Positions 50,302-60,069 of a stretch of DNA of 64,000 nt are shown here, piece after piece. The stretch comes from Nesterenkonia sp. E16_10. Its GTDB lineage: Bacteria; Actinomycetota; Actinomycetes; Actinomycetales; Micrococcaceae. Numbering within the stretch: position 1 is the first letter of the stretch; every line of letters begins with the position of its first letter. The position numbers and the translations under genes were made by a program. The stretch is from positions 1 through 64,000 of the forward strand of contig NZ_JADPSA010000022.1 of NCBI RefSeq assembly GCF_017347085.1, read 5' to 3'. The notes under the pieces were generated by a model. It worked only from the letters and a program-made list of their open reading frames with translations, searched no databases and was not told where the DNA came from.

Positions 50302-52386
50302 TTGATCCCCCACCCTCGCTTCACCGTGCCCGCAGACGCGAGCACCCCGGACGATCCGGCGTATCCCGCCGACGTGCACACCTGGGCGGATCCACAGGAT
50401 GAGGACCAGCGCCTGGCCTTCTGGTCCGCAGCCGCGAACCTGCTGGACTGGTCCACCCCCTGGGAGACCACCCATTCCTGGACCCCGCCGAACCCGGTGA
50501 CCCGACGCGGCCCGGAGATCGGCTGGTACGAGGGTGGAACGCTCAACGCCGCGGTGAACTGCGTGGACCGCCATGTCGCGGCCGGACGCGGGGAGAAGAT
50601 CGCGCTGCACTTCGAGGGCGAGCCGGGAGACCGCGCGGACGTCAGCTACGCCGAGCTGGGCCGACGGGTCAACCAGGCGGCCAATGCGCTCACCTCGATG
50701 GGGATCACCCGTGGGGATCGCGTGGTGATCTATCTGCCGGTGCTGGTCGAGACCATCGTGGTCACCCTGGCCTGCGCCCGGATCGGCGCGGTGCACTCGC
50801 TGGTCTTCGGCGGCTTCTCCGCGGAGGCGCTGAAGTTCCGGGTGGAGGACACCGGTGCGAAGCTGCTGGTCACCACCGATGGTCAGTACCGCCGCGGCAA
50901 GGCGGTGCCGGTGAAGGCCAACGCCGATGCCGCCGTCGCCGAGGCCACGGCCGCGCATGGCGGCAGACTCGAGCACGTCCTGGTGATCAACCGGACAGAT
51001 TCCCCTGTGGAATGGACCCCGGGACGGGACCTCTGGTGGCATGAGGTGGTGGAGACCGCCTCCACCGAGCACACCCCGGAGTTCTTCGAGGCCGAGACCG
51101 AGCTGTTCATCATGTACACCTCCGGCACCACCGGAAGACCCAAGGGTCTGGTGCACACCACCGGCGGCTACCTCACCGGTGCGCTGTATACCTACCTGCG
51201 GCTCTTCGCCCACCCCGATCCGGCCCGGCGCGAGAAGGACGTCCACTGGTGCACCGCCGACCTGGCCTGGGTCACCGCGCACACCTATGAGATCTACGGG
51301 CCGCTGGCCGCCGGGGCGACCCAGGTGATCTTCGAGGGCACCCCCAACACCCCGCACGAGGGTCGCCACTTCGAGATCATCGAACGCCACAAGGTCACCA
51401 CCTACTACACCGCACCCACCCTGGTGCGCTCACTGATGGGCTGGTTCCCCGACGGCGTCCCGGCGCAGTACGACCTCTCCTCGATCCGGCTCGCCGGCAC
51501 CGTGGGCGAGGCGGTCAACCCCGAGGCCTGGCACTGGATCCGCCGCGAGATCGGTCGAGACACCACCGACGACGCCGGCCGACCGGCGCTTCCGATGGTG
51601 GACACCTGGTGGCAGTCCGAATCCGGGTCCACGGTGCTCTCCCCGCGCCCGGAGGACGCTGAACTCAAGCCGGGGGCCGCGACCCGAGAGCTTCCGGGCT
51701 GGGGCGCCGCCGTCGTCGATGAGGCCGGACACCCTGTGCCCGCCGGCACCCAGGGCAACATCGTGCTGACCCACACCGGGCCCTCGATGGCCCGGACCGT
51801 CTGGGAGGATCCGGAACGCTACTTCACCTCCTACTGGGAGAAGTATGCCGATCAGGGCTGGTTCCTCGCCGGAGATGGAGCGCGGAAGGATCAGGACGGG
51901 GACATCTGGATCCTGGGCCGGATCGATGACGTCATCAACATCTCCGGCCACCGGCTCTCCACCATCGAGATCGAATCCGCGCTGATCGCGCACCCCGATG
52001 TGGTCGAGGCCGGGGTCTGCCCGGTGTTCGATGAGCTGACCGGGCACGCCGCCGTCGCCTTCACCGTGCTGAGCACCGCCGCCCGCCAGCGGCTTCAGGC
52101 CGCCGGGGGCGAGGGAAGCCAGGCCGAGCGGGAGCTGCTCGGCGCGCTGCGCAGCCATGTGGGTGAGGTGATCGGCCCGGTGGCGAAACCCCGCACGGTG
52201 ATCCCGGTGCCGGAGGTGCCCAAGACCCGCTCCGGGAAGATCATGCGCCGGCTGCTGACCCAGCTCCATGACGGGCAGGGGCTGGGAGACACCACAAGCC
52301 TGCAGAATGAACCCTGTGTACCGAAGATCCAAGAGATCTGCCAACGGCGCGGGACCGCGCCGAGGAGAGAAGAGGTAGCTACATGA
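50302..52386 (+). CDS. Acetyl-CoA-synthetase-like AMP-forming ligase
   Basis: 694 residues, Acs type. ATP-binding YTSGTTGRPKG, the acyl-pocket region TWWQSESG (TWWQTETG in most Acs), DGARKDQDGDIWILGR, ISGHRLSTIEIESAL and the acetylatable Lys in PKTRSGKIMRR are all present. Starts at a TTG with AAGGA upstream. Within a sulfur operon it may provide acetyl-CoA for O-acetylhomoserine or recycle a carboxylate released by desulfurisation. The altered pocket motif leaves the acyl group open. The last codons overlap metY by ATGA. Confidence 0.85.
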   Translation: MIPHPRFTVPADASTPDDPAYPADVHTWADPQDEDQRLAFWSAAANLLDWSTPWETTHSWTPPNPVTRRGPEIGWYEGGTLNAAVNCVDRHVAAGRGEKIALHFEGEPGDRADVSYAELGRRVNQAANALTSMGITRGDRVVIYLPVLVETIVVTLACARIGAVHSLVFGGFSAEALKFRVEDTGAKLLVTTDGQYRRGKAVPVKANADAAVAEATAAHGGRLEHVLVINRTDSPVEWTPGRDLWWHEVVETASTEHTPEFFEAETELFIMYTSGTTGRPKGLVHTTGGYLTGALYTYLRLFAHPDPARREKDVHWCTADLAWVTAHTYEIYGPLAAGATQVIFEGTPNTPHEGRHFEIIERHKVTTYYTAPTLVRSLMGWFPDGVPAQYDLSSIRLAGTVGEAVNPEAWHWIRREIGRDTTDDAGRPALPMVDTWWQSESGSTVLSPRPEDAELKPGAATRELPGWGAAVVDEAGHPVPAGTQGNIVLTHTGPSMARTVWEDPERYFTSYWEKYADQGWFLAGDGARKDQDGDIWILGRIDDVINISGHRLSTIEIESALIAHPDVVEAGVCPVFDELTGHAAVAFTVLSTAARQRLQAAGGEGSQAERELLGALRSHVGEVIGPVAKPRTVIPVPEVPKTRSGKIMRRLLTQLHDGQGLGDTTSLQNEPCVPKIQEICQRRGTAPRREEVAT

Positions 52387-53681
52387 GCGATCGCCAGTTC
52401 GGCTTCCGCACCCGCGCCCTGCACGCCGGGGCCGTCCCCGATGCCGTCTACGGATCGCGTGCCGTGCCCATCCATCAGTCCACCTCCTTCGTGTTCAAGG
52501 ACACCGACGACGCCGCGAACCTCTTCGCGCTGCAGAAGTACGGCAACATCTACTCCCGGATCGGCAACCCCACGGTCTCCGCGCTGGAGGAGCGCGTCGC
52601 CTCGCTGGAGGGCGGCATCGGAGCGGTGGCCACCGCCTCCGGGATGAGCGCCGAGTTCCTGGTCTTCGCCGCGCTCTGCGGATCCGGGGACCACATCGTG
52701 GCCAGCTCGAAGCTCTACGGCGGCACCATCACCCAGCTCGACGTCACGCTGCGCCGCTTCGGGATCGAGACCACCTTCGTGGACTCGCTGGAGCCGGCGG
52801 ACTACGAGGCCGCGATGCAGGAGAACACCAAGGTCCTCTATACCGAGGTCGTCGCCAACCCGAGCTCAGACATCGCTGACCTGCGCGGACTCTCCGAGGT
52901 TGCGCATAGGCACGGCGTGCCGCTGGTGGTGGACTCCACGCTGACCACCCCGTATCTGATCCGACCCTTCGAGCACGGCGCGGACATCGTGATCCACTCG
53001 GTCACCAAGTTCATGGGCGGTCACGGCACCACGCTGGGCGGGGTGATCGTGGAGTCCGGCGAGTTCCCCTGGGACAACGGGAACTTCCCGGCGATGACCG
53101 AACCGGTGGCCTCCTACGGCGGGCTCTCCTGGTGGGGCAACTTCGGCGAGTACGGCTTCCTGACCAAGCTTCGGGCCGAGCAGCTGCGCGACATCGGTCC
53201 CTCGCTGGGCCCGCAGGCCGCGTTCAACCTCATCCAGGGCATCGAGACCCTGCCACAGCGGATCGACGAGCACGTGGCCAACGCCCAGAGGGTCGCGGAA
53301 TGGCTCGAGGCCGATGACCGGGTGGACTACGTCAACTACGCCGGCCTGCCCTCCCATGCCGATCACGACCGGGCCAAGGAGATGCTGCCCAAGGGCGTGG
53401 GCTCGGTGTTCAGCTTCGGCATCCGCGGCGGCCGGGCCACCGGCGCCCGATTCATCGAGTCCCTGCAGCTGGCCAGCCACCTGGCCAATGTGGGAGATGT
53501 GCGCACGCTGATCCTGCACCCGGGATCGACCACCCACCAGCAGCTCTCCCCGGAGCAGATGGCCGCAGCCGGGATCCCGGAGGACCTGATCCGGATCTCG
53601 GTGGGCATCGAGGATGTCGAGGACATCATCTGGGACCTGGACCAGGCGCTGAGCACCGCACTCGAAGGAGACAAGTCATGA
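52383..53681 (+). CDS. metY: O-acetylhomoserine sulfhydrylase
   Basis: 432 residues of the Cys/Met-metabolism PLP family. SIYSR-like [21 protein letters not shown], the cofactor Lys in [16 protein letters not shown] and the length (MetY about 430, versus 380-400 for MetB) favour O-acetylhomoserine (thiol)-lyase. It uses sulfide, or methanethiol, to form homocysteine or methionine, which links the sulfur released by the neighbouring oxygenases to methionine synthesis. Confidence 0.92.
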   Translation: MSDRQFGFRTRALHAGAVPDAVYGSRAVPIHQSTSFVFKDTDDAANLFALQKYGNIYSRIGNPTVSALEERVASLEGGIGAVATASGMSAEFLVFAALCGSGDHIVASSKLYGGTITQLDVTLRRFGIETTFVDSLEPADYEAAMQENTKVLYTEVVANPSSDIADLRGLSEVAHRHGVPLVVDSTLTTPYLIRPFEHGADIVIHSVTKFMGGHGTTLGGVIVESGEFPWDNGNFPAMTEPVASYGGLSWWGNFGEYGFLTKLRAEQLRDIGPSLGPQAAFNLIQGIETLPQRIDEHVANAQRVAEWLEADDRVDYVNYAGLPSHADHDRAKEMLPKGVGSVFSFGIRGGRATGARFIESLQLASHLANVGDVRTLILHPGSTTHQQLSPEQMAAAGIPEDLIRISVGIEDVEDIIWDLDQALSTALEGDKS

Positions 53682-54214
53682 GCGAACAGACCTTGCAGCA
53701 CGACGCCGAGGCCCAGGCTGAGCATCCCCATGGCCGCTGGGAGGCGCCGTCGCCCTCACGCCGACTCCAGCTGCTGCGCAGCGCCAAGTCCGTGGCGATC
53801 GTGGGCATGTCGGACAAGCCGGCTCGGGCCAGCTACTTCGTGGCGACCTACCTGTTGAGCTCCTCGAGCTACACGGTCTACTTCGTGAACCCGCGGCTCC
53901 AGGAGGTGCTGGGCCAGCCGGTCTACGCCTCGCTGAAGGACCTCCCCGAGGTGCCCGACATCGTGGACATCTTCCGCCGCCCCGAGGACGTCGCGCAGAT
54001 TGCCCAGGAGGCGGCCGAGATCGGCGCCAAGACCATCTGGGCGCAGCTGGGCATCGAGTCTGAGCCGGCCATGCAGCTGGCGCAGGACGCCGGGCTCAAC
54101 GCGGTGCAGGACCGGTGCATCAAGATCGAGCACGGTCGCTTCCACGGCAACCTCCACCTGGCCGGCTTCAACACCGGAGTCATCTCTGCGAAGCGGCAGA
54201 TCCTCGACCGTTGA
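53678..54214 (+). CDS. CoA-binding domain protein, YccU-like
   Basis: 178 residues, a Rossmann-type CoA-binding domain: SVAIVGMSDKPARASYFVATYL, VYFVNPRLQEVLGQPVYASL, VDIFRRPEDV, IWAQLGIESEPAMQLA and the metal-site-like DRCIKIEH. Such proteins often follow metY. Function unknown; a role in acyl-CoA sensing is possible. ATGA overlap with metY; the last 35 bases overlap the convergent polymerase gene. Confidence 0.87.
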   Translation: MSEQTLQHDAEAQAEHPHGRWEAPSPSRRLQLLRSAKSVAIVGMSDKPARASYFVATYLLSSSSYTVYFVNPRLQEVLGQPVYASLKDLPEVPDIVDIFRRPEDVAQIAQEAAEIGAKTIWAQLGIESEPAMQLAQDAGLNAVQDRCIKIEHGRFHGNLHLAGFNTGVISAKRQILDR

Positions 54215-55475
54215 GTGCGGCAGACACCGAGGGCGCGGCACTTCGAGACGCTGTCTCCTGGTGCTGCGCCCGCTGGCTCCGGTGCTTGAGCAGCCCGAAG
54301 AACACCGTGAACAGCGCGAAGCTGCCGAAGTGGTTGTAGTTGATGAACAGGAACTCCGTGGGTGAGGCGATCAGGAAGATCACCAGGACCATGAGCAGCC
54401 CGACCCCGGTGCGGGTGTCCGTGGTGCGGGCGAAGAGGTACGCCGCAGCGGTGGTGTAGCTCAGCACCAGGATCAGCAGCCCCAGCCCCAGCAGTCCGAG
54501 ATCGACCGCGGTCTGGATATAGGAGTTGTGGAAATGCGCGATCTCATAGTTCTCGAACTCGGGCACATACAGGCTGGGGATGGCGCCCTGGGCTGAGTTG
54601 AAATACCCGTTGAACCCCCAGCCGGCCACGGGACGCTCGCCGATCGCGCGCAGCCCCCATTCCCAGAGCACGGTGCGCCCGGTAAGGGTCGGATCGCGTC
54701 CGATCATCTCCAGCAGCGGAACCCAGACCTGGTTCAGCACGGCTCCGGCCGCCACCCCCACCGGAACCAGCACGGCAAGCAGCGCGCCCAAGGGAATCCT
54801 GGGCACCAGCAGCTGAGCCAGCGGCACGATGATCACTGCGGCCCCGGCGAGCAGGACTCCGGTCGCCGAGCCGGCCCAGAGCACGAAGATGATGAAGACC
54901 GCGAGCATCAGCACTCGACGGAGTCCGCGCAGCAGCGTCATGGCCAGCACGGCGCCGGTGGCCGCGTAGAAGCCCGCCATGATGTTGTGCTGGAAGAAGC
55001 CGCGGATCGGGTCGCCGCCGAGCAGGTTCGATCGCGCGTGGGGGTCGAAGTCCAGCACCTGGTCGTAACCGATCAGAGCCCCCGCCATACCGGCCAGGAC
55101 CAGCACGCTGAGCACCCTCAGGAACATCCTCGCGAGCTGCTGCAGCGAGTATTCTGCGGCCAGCAGGCATGCGATGAGGATGTTTCCCGCGGCCATGACC
55201 CCGTAGACCAGGGAGTCCGTGGGTGAGACCGACCAGGCGGCGCTGAGCACCACGAGCCCGCCTATCCCGATCGCGATTGCGACCGGGACCGGGGTCAGGG
55301 CTCGGGAGCTCAGCAGGACCAGCACCGAGAGCAGGTGCAGCAGGATCCAGCTGGCGGAGAAGATCGCGTTGTCCCCGATGGTGCCAGAGGGGTCGAACGG
55401 GATGAGGATGACGGCGTTCGCACCCAGAGTGCAGGCGATATAGAGGTAGAAGAACCAGGTCCGCAGCGACCTCAC
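54180..55475 (-). CDS. O-antigen ligase/polymerase-like membrane protein
   Basis: 431 residues from a GTG overlapping the phosphatase stop (GTGA; a TTG three bases upstream is the alternative). About 11 membrane helices and a large external loop. The Wzy_C/O-antigen ligase pattern is visible: GRTVLWEWGLRAIGERPVAGWGFNGYF and the later FHNSYIQTAVDLGLLGL. It follows Wzc-like and LMW-PTP genes, so it probably polymerises or ligates a surface polysaccharide. Confidence 0.85.
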   Translation of the reverse strand: MRSLRTWFFYLYIACTLGANAVILIPFDPSGTIGDNAIFSASWILLHLLSVLVLLSSRALTPVPVAIAIGIGGLVVLSAAWSVSPTDSLVYGVMAAGNILIACLLAAEYSLQQLARMFLRVLSVLVLAGMAGALIGYDQVLDFDPHARSNLLGGDPIRGFFQHNIMAGFYAATGAVLAMTLLRGLRRVLMLAVFIIFVLWAGSATGVLLAGAAVIIVPLAQLLVPRIPLGALLAVLVPVGVAAGAVLNQVWVPLLEMIGRDPTLTGRTVLWEWGLRAIGERPVAGWGFNGYFNSAQGAIPSLYVPEFENYEIAHFHNSYIQTAVDLGLLGLGLLILVLSYTTAAAYLFARTTDTRTGVGLLMVLVIFLIASPTEFLFINYNHFGSFALFTVFFGLLKHRSQRAQHQETASRSAAPSVSAALNGRGSAASQR

Positions 55476-56125
55476 CAAGGCACGCCCTGGGCGAGCTTCC
55501 GCACCGACCCGTGGATGCGCGCGAGGGACTCACGGACCTGTTCGGCCGACTCCCGGTAGACCTTCGGCGCATGGCCGTAGGGGTCGAGCACGTCCACGGT
55601 CTCCGGATGCCGGGGCGGCTTCATGCCACGCTGGGCCGCGGCGCGCTGGACTCCCTGGCGGAGCTGGTCGGCCAGTGCCGGGGAGCCGGCACCGGAGCCA
55701 GGTGCGGGCAGAGGCCGGAACTGGTCCGCCGATGTCCGCTCGACACCTTCGAGCAGGTCCGCGAACTCGGTCAGCAGAAAGGCCTTCCGTGATGCCCGTG
55801 GTGCAGCGCGCACCACTTCGCTGCGGTGCTCGCGGGCCATGGCCAGCACCAGGTCGGCCTGCTCGACCATCTCGGGGGTGAGCTGCCTGGCGGTGTGCTC
55901 GGCGACGTGGGCCCCGAGTCTCACGGTGAGCGCCGCGGCCTGTTCATCCATGGGTGATCCCTCCAGGGCTCGGGTGCCTGCGCTGGTGATCACCACCGCG
56001 GAACGCCAGGACTCTCCGGCCTGATCGATCGTGGTCTGCAGCAGCTGCGCGGCCTGCGGCGAGCGGCAGACGTTCCCGGTGCAGACCACCAGGACCCGGA
56101 ACGGGGTGTCAGGGTCCTGGCTCAT
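55472..56125 (-). CDS. Low-molecular-weight protein tyrosine phosphatase
   Basis: 217 residues. The P-loop VVCTGNVCRSP (CX5R followed by S/P) is at residues 13-23, and the general-acid DP lies in DVLDPYG near 188. Longer than the usual 150-160 residues owing to an insert around 130-175. Encoded directly after the Wzc-like kinase with ATGA overlap, the classic Wzc-Wzb pair in which the phosphatase dephosphorylates the kinase. Confidence 0.9.
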   Translation of the reverse strand: MSQDPDTPFRVLVVCTGNVCRSPQAAQLLQTTIDQAGESWRSAVVITSAGTRALEGSPMDEQAAALTVRLGAHVAEHTARQLTPEMVEQADLVLAMAREHRSEVVRAAPRASRKAFLLTEFADLLEGVERTSADQFRPLPAPGSGAGSPALADQLRQGVQRAAAQRGMKPPRHPETVDVLDPYGHAPKVYRESAEQVRESLARIHGSVRKLAQGVPW

Positions 56126-57489
56126 CGCGCATCCACCTTGGCCTGCGCCACGTGCGCGGGCATCACTCCGGAGTAACCGCCGGCGTCCTGGGTGGGCAGC
56201 ATCGTGGGCACCAGCCCGAACAAGGTCACGTCCACGATGCGCACCGCCTCGATGGCCTTCTGCAGCTGTGGTTTATGCACCTTGCCCATCCCTACGACCA
56301 TCAGCAGTCCGGAGCACAGGGCCCCGAGCACGCGGGCATCGCTGACCGGAAGCAGCGGCGGGGCGTCGAAGATCACGATCTCGTACTCGTGCTGCAGTGC
56401 CGCGACCAGCTCCGCCATGGCCTCGGAGCCGAGAAGCTCGAGGGGATTCGGGGGCACCGTGCCGGCCGGGAGCATCTCCAGCCCGTCAGGTCCCCAGTGC
56501 TGGATGACCTCGGGCAGCTCCACGCGTCCGCGGAGCACATCGGTGAGCCCCACCGCGCCCTCGAGCCCCAGCATCTGCGCGGCTCGGGGCCTGCGCAGGT
56601 CAGCGTCGACCAACAGCACCCGATGACCGGCGGCGCGCAGGCTGATCGCAAGGTTGACCGCGATCGAGGACTTTCCCTCCCCCTGGACCGAGGAGGTGAT
56701 CACGAAGCTGCGCGCAGACGCTCCGACGGCGAGGAACTGCAGGTTGGTGCCCAGCGTGCTGAAGGACTCGGCCAGGGGGCTCCCCACCTCGGCCTGCACG
56801 ACGAGCTGACCCTTCTGAAGCTGGTGGTCGAAGGGCACGCCTCCGAGCTGCGCCAGATCGCTGACCTCGGCGAGGTCTGCCTCGCTGCGCACCCGGGTGT
56901 CCAGGACCTCACGCAGCGCCAGGATCACGATTCCCAGGGCGAGGCCGGCCAGCAGACCGAGTCCCAAGAGGTTGATCGGCTGTGGGAAGCTGGGCCCATC
57001 CGGGGCGAAGGGCTCCTCCACTGTGGTCAGGGTGACGTTTCCGCCGCCCTCCGTCGAGGTCGTGAGGCCCTGGACCACGTCGTCGAGCGCCGCGGTCATC
57101 GAGGACGCGATCGCGGCGGCCTGCTCGGGGTCCTCGTCGGCGACGGTGACCTCCAGGATCACCGTGCCGGTCTGCGCCGCCACGCTGACCCGTTCGGCGA
57201 GCTCGCGCGGACTGTCCTCCAGCGCCAGCTCCTCCACCACGGGACCGAGCACGGCTGAGCTCTGGGCGAGCTCGACGAAGCTGCGCACGAGTTCCTGGCT
57301 GTAGATCGACCGCTGGCTGAGGTCGTAGGCCTCGGCGTCCTCCACCGAGACATAGATGCGCGTCTCGGCCTCGTAGGTCGCCGGCAGCAGCACGAGCAGA
57401 GCGGCCGCGGCCCCGACCACCACCACCACCGCGAGGACCAGGGTCAGCCATCCCCGCTTGAGGACCCGGACATATTGTTGGAGCTCCAT
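56122..57489 (-). CDS. Wzc-like polysaccharide co-polymerase/tyrosine autokinase
   Basis: 455 residues. A Wzz domain (two membrane helices, about residues 15-35 and 170-190) precedes a BY-kinase domain with Walker A SSVQGEGKSSIAVN, Walker A' LLVDADLRRP and Walker B VIFDAPPLLP. Unlike most kinases of this type the C-terminal tail has a single Tyr (GGYSG) instead of a Tyr cluster. TAATCT (57531-57536) is a likely -10. Should set polysaccharide chain length with the polymerase downstream. Confidence 0.9.
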   Translation of the reverse strand: MELQQYVRVLKRGWLTLVLAVVVVVGAAAALLVLLPATYEAETRIYVSVEDAEAYDLSQRSIYSQELVRSFVELAQSSAVLGPVVEELALEDSPRELAERVSVAAQTGTVILEVTVADEDPEQAAAIASSMTAALDDVVQGLTTSTEGGGNVTLTTVEEPFAPDGPSFPQPINLLGLGLLAGLALGIVILALREVLDTRVRSEADLAEVSDLAQLGGVPFDHQLQKGQLVVQAEVGSPLAESFSTLGTNLQFLAVGASARSFVITSSVQGEGKSSIAVNLAISLRAAGHRVLLVDADLRRPRAAQMLGLEGAVGLTDVLRGRVELPEVIQHWGPDGLEMLPAGTVPPNPLELLGSEAMAELVAALQHEYEIVIFDAPPLLPVSDARVLGALCSGLLMVVGMGKVHKPQLQKAIEAVRIVDVTLFGLVPTMLPTQDAGGYSGVMPAHVAQAKVDAR

Positions 57490-57582
57490 TGCAAGACCTG
57501 CTCCTAGAGAGAAATGACGGCTTTGAAATCAGATTACGGTGCAGACTGCAGATCGAAAAGGGTTTTTCAGAAAACGCCAAGG

Positions 57583-58527
57583 TCAGTGTGATGGGGGCAG
57601 GTCCGCCTGGGATCCCACAACCTGTTTCGCCTTGATCCTCCACAGATAGATGACCTGCAAAAGAAGTGCGCCGAAAAGGATCAGCGCCCACCACGGCATC
57701 GGCAGGTCACGGGGCGCCCATGGCGCGGTCTCGGCCTCCGGGGCGGCCTCGGAGGAACGCTCTGCGGTGACCAGGATCCGGTGCGTGTTCAGCCCCAAGG
57801 GCGTGCACGTGACCAGAGTGAGGAGGTCCCGTCCGGCTTCGGGGTAGAGCGACTCGGTCTCATGCGGTTCCACCACCTGGGTGCGGATGACCTCGTAGCT
57901 CAGGTTCTCGCCGAAGACCTCGATGGAGAAGGCGTCCCCCTCCCCCAGCTCGTCCAGGTGCGTGAACAGCTCGGCCGAGTGCAGTCCGCGGTGCCCGGTG
58001 AGCACCGAATGTGTGCCAGCGCCGCCCACCGGCAGCGCGGTGCCCTCGAGGTGGCCGATGCCGCGTCTGAGGGTCGCCTCGCTGGTGCCGTGGAACACCG
58101 GCAGGTCGATCTCGATCCCGGGGATGCTCAGCCGGGCCATCACACCGGCCGGACCGCCGGCGAGGAGCTCCCGATACAGGCCTCCCTCGCCGACGCCGAA
58201 GCGGTTCTCCTGCACGACCTCTGCGGAGAACGGGTCGATGATCCCGCTCCCCGAGGCCAGGTCGCGGTTGTACGTCCGGGCCCGATCAAGCTGCTCGGCG
58301 AGCTGTTCCGACGGCGTCTCTTCGATGGCATCCGAATAGTCCTGCACCTGGCCGCGCTGTTCCCACGCGCTGACCCACTGGGCCGCGCTGGGGTAGAGCA
58401 TCAGCGCCACACCCAGCACTATCAGTGTGGAGACCACGAGGGCTCCTCGGAAGCCGCCCTGCGCCGGTCTCTGGGCAGAGACGGGTGCAGGGGCGGCATG
58501 CCGAGGAGCAGGTGCCAGGGCCGACAT
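57583..58527 (-). CDS. Class C sortase (pilus polymerising)
   Basis: 314 residues with N- and C-terminal membrane helices. The catalytic His is in LTGHRGL (near 175), Cys in LVTCTPLG (near 239) and Arg in NTHRILVTAER. The lid motif DPF (IIDPFSAE) upstream of the barrel is diagnostic for class C sortases that polymerise pili. It follows the major pilin by seven bases. Confidence 0.93.
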   Translation of the reverse strand: MSALAPAPRHAAPAPVSAQRPAQGGFRGALVVSTLIVLGVALMLYPSAAQWVSAWEQRGQVQDYSDAIEETPSEQLAEQLDRARTYNRDLASGSGIIDPFSAEVVQENRFGVGEGGLYRELLAGGPAGVMARLSIPGIEIDLPVFHGTSEATLRRGIGHLEGTALPVGGAGTHSVLTGHRGLHSAELFTHLDELGEGDAFSIEVFGENLSYEVIRTQVVEPHETESLYPEAGRDLLTLVTCTPLGLNTHRILVTAERSSEAAPEAETAPWAPRDLPMPWWALILFGALLLQVIYLWRIKAKQVVGSQADLPPSH

Positions 58528-58533
58528 GAGACG

Positions 58534-59976
58534 TCAGACCGCCTGGGCCAGCCGACGACGACGGCGTCGATTGACGACCAGCGCGGTGGCCACCAGCAGC
58601 AGCCCTGCCAGGAGGAAGGGCAGCGAGCCGAAGGAACCTGTGCTCGGCAGGACGAACCCGGAGACCTGTTCCTTGTCGATGGTGATCACGTTGGAGTGCG
58701 CGCTCTGTGCCCGCTTCACCTGTTCCACGTCTGCTGCGACCACCTTGACAGACCGCGACTCGGACATTGCGGTGTAGCCTTGCGGCGCCTTGGTCTCCAC
58801 GAGGACGTAGTCACCCCCCGCGCGAAGGCCGGGGATGATCACCTCTCCGTTGGAGTCCGAGGTGAAGGTGTCCTGACCTGCGACTGTGATGATCTCTCCG
58901 TTGTCTGACCCGCGTCGCACCTGGTACTGCGCACCAGCGAGACCCCCTCCTCCAGCCCGGGTGACGACCTTGACCGCGCCCCAGCTCGTGCTGGCCGTTG
59001 CTGGGGCCACGGTATTGCCGTTCACGGTCATCGTGGCGGTGTTCTTGATGACACCCTCGCCGTTGGTGTTGGAGGTGACCGAGGTGGGGACCGTCAATCG
59101 AACACTGTGTCCCTGGAACTCTCGGAGATAGCTCAGAGCCTCCGGATGAGGCTTGATGGTCAAGGTCCCGTTCTCGGGGTCGTGGAGGAGTTCGTAGGCC
59201 TCCCTGGGCACCTCGTCTCCGTCCACCAGCGAGAGCACGACCTCGTCTTTGGAGGTGAGGCTGAGCCGAGGATCCACGGCGACGCTCAGCGAGAAGCCGG
59301 TGAAGGACCTCTCAGCGGGGAGACGCGGGATGGAGGCGTCGATCTCCCAGGTCACCACGTCCCCGAGGCCGAAGGCCTTGTCCTCTTGAACCGACATCCC
59401 GAGGGTGACCACGGAGTTCTTGGGATAGGCGTGGACGTTGTAGAGCCACCGGTCGTCCACCGCCGTGGGCAGGCTGACCAGGAAGGGATCAACCGGCGCG
59501 ACGACCCTGTGGGAACCCGAGGTGATCTCCTCCACGAGGTAGAGCCCCAGCGGCAGGTTCGTCTCGACGGAACCGAGCGCGCCGGTTATTGCCTCGGTAC
59601 GCGCGAGTGAGGAGTCCCTGCCGACTTTGTCCACGACTTTGAGGATGTCGTCGTCGCGCAGAGCTTCCGCAGCCCGCCACCCCTCGGCGGTGTCCAGGTC
59701 CAGCCCCAGGTTGGTGATGCTGAACTCAACGCCCTGCAGCGGGGTGAGTCCAGCGGTGGTCGTGGGGTCCAGCTTCTGCCCGTTGTGCGCGGTTCCGCCG
59801 CCTTCGGGTTCGGCAAACTTGTGGATCGTGATGGAGCCGCTGCGGCCGTCGTCGATATTGCCGGGTCCAGGGGCCGATGCGGCCGGAGCTGCGCTGCTCA
59901 GGAGCAGGGCGAAGACTCCGAGCAGGGTCGCCACCGGGGCGGTGGAGCGCCTGGCGGCGCTGCGAATGGGAGACAT
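58534..59976 (-). CDS. LPSTG-anchored major pilin, SpaH/EbpB-like
   Basis: 480 residues. Signal peptide ending AAPAASA, the SpaA-type isopeptide domains, an E-box LVETKAPQGY near residue 395 and a sorting signal LPSTG near 440 followed by a hydrophobic helix and an RRRRRR tail. Starts with AAAGG upstream of the ATG. Backbone subunit of a sortase-assembled pilus; the pilin Lys could not be fixed with certainty. Confidence 0.92.
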   Translation of the reverse strand: MSPIRSAARRSTAPVATLLGVFALLLSSAAPAASAPGPGNIDDGRSGSITIHKFAEPEGGGTAHNGQKLDPTTTAGLTPLQGVEFSITNLGLDLDTAEGWRAAEALRDDDILKVVDKVGRDSSLARTEAITGALGSVETNLPLGLYLVEEITSGSHRVVAPVDPFLVSLPTAVDDRWLYNVHAYPKNSVVTLGMSVQEDKAFGLGDVVTWEIDASIPRLPAERSFTGFSLSVAVDPRLSLTSKDEVVLSLVDGDEVPREAYELLHDPENGTLTIKPHPEALSYLREFQGHSVRLTVPTSVTSNTNGEGVIKNTATMTVNGNTVAPATASTSWGAVKVVTRAGGGGLAGAQYQVRRGSDNGEIITVAGQDTFTSDSNGEVIIPGLRAGGDYVLVETKAPQGYTAMSESRSVKVVAADVEQVKRAQSAHSNVITIDKEQVSGFVLPSTGSFGSLPFLLAGLLLVATALVVNRRRRRRLAQAV

Positions 59977-60069
59977 GGTGTACCTTTCAGGGTCATTCCG
60001 TGGGCGGAGCGGTGTGAGTGAAGCCTCGGGTGGATGCGGAGGCCGTGTGCTGAGCGGCTCTGAACGGTC

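Noticed and set aside
49726-51390. 554-residue frame antisense to the flavin reductase and acs genes
   Set aside because: Runs through a riboswitch and two well-supported genes on the other strand.
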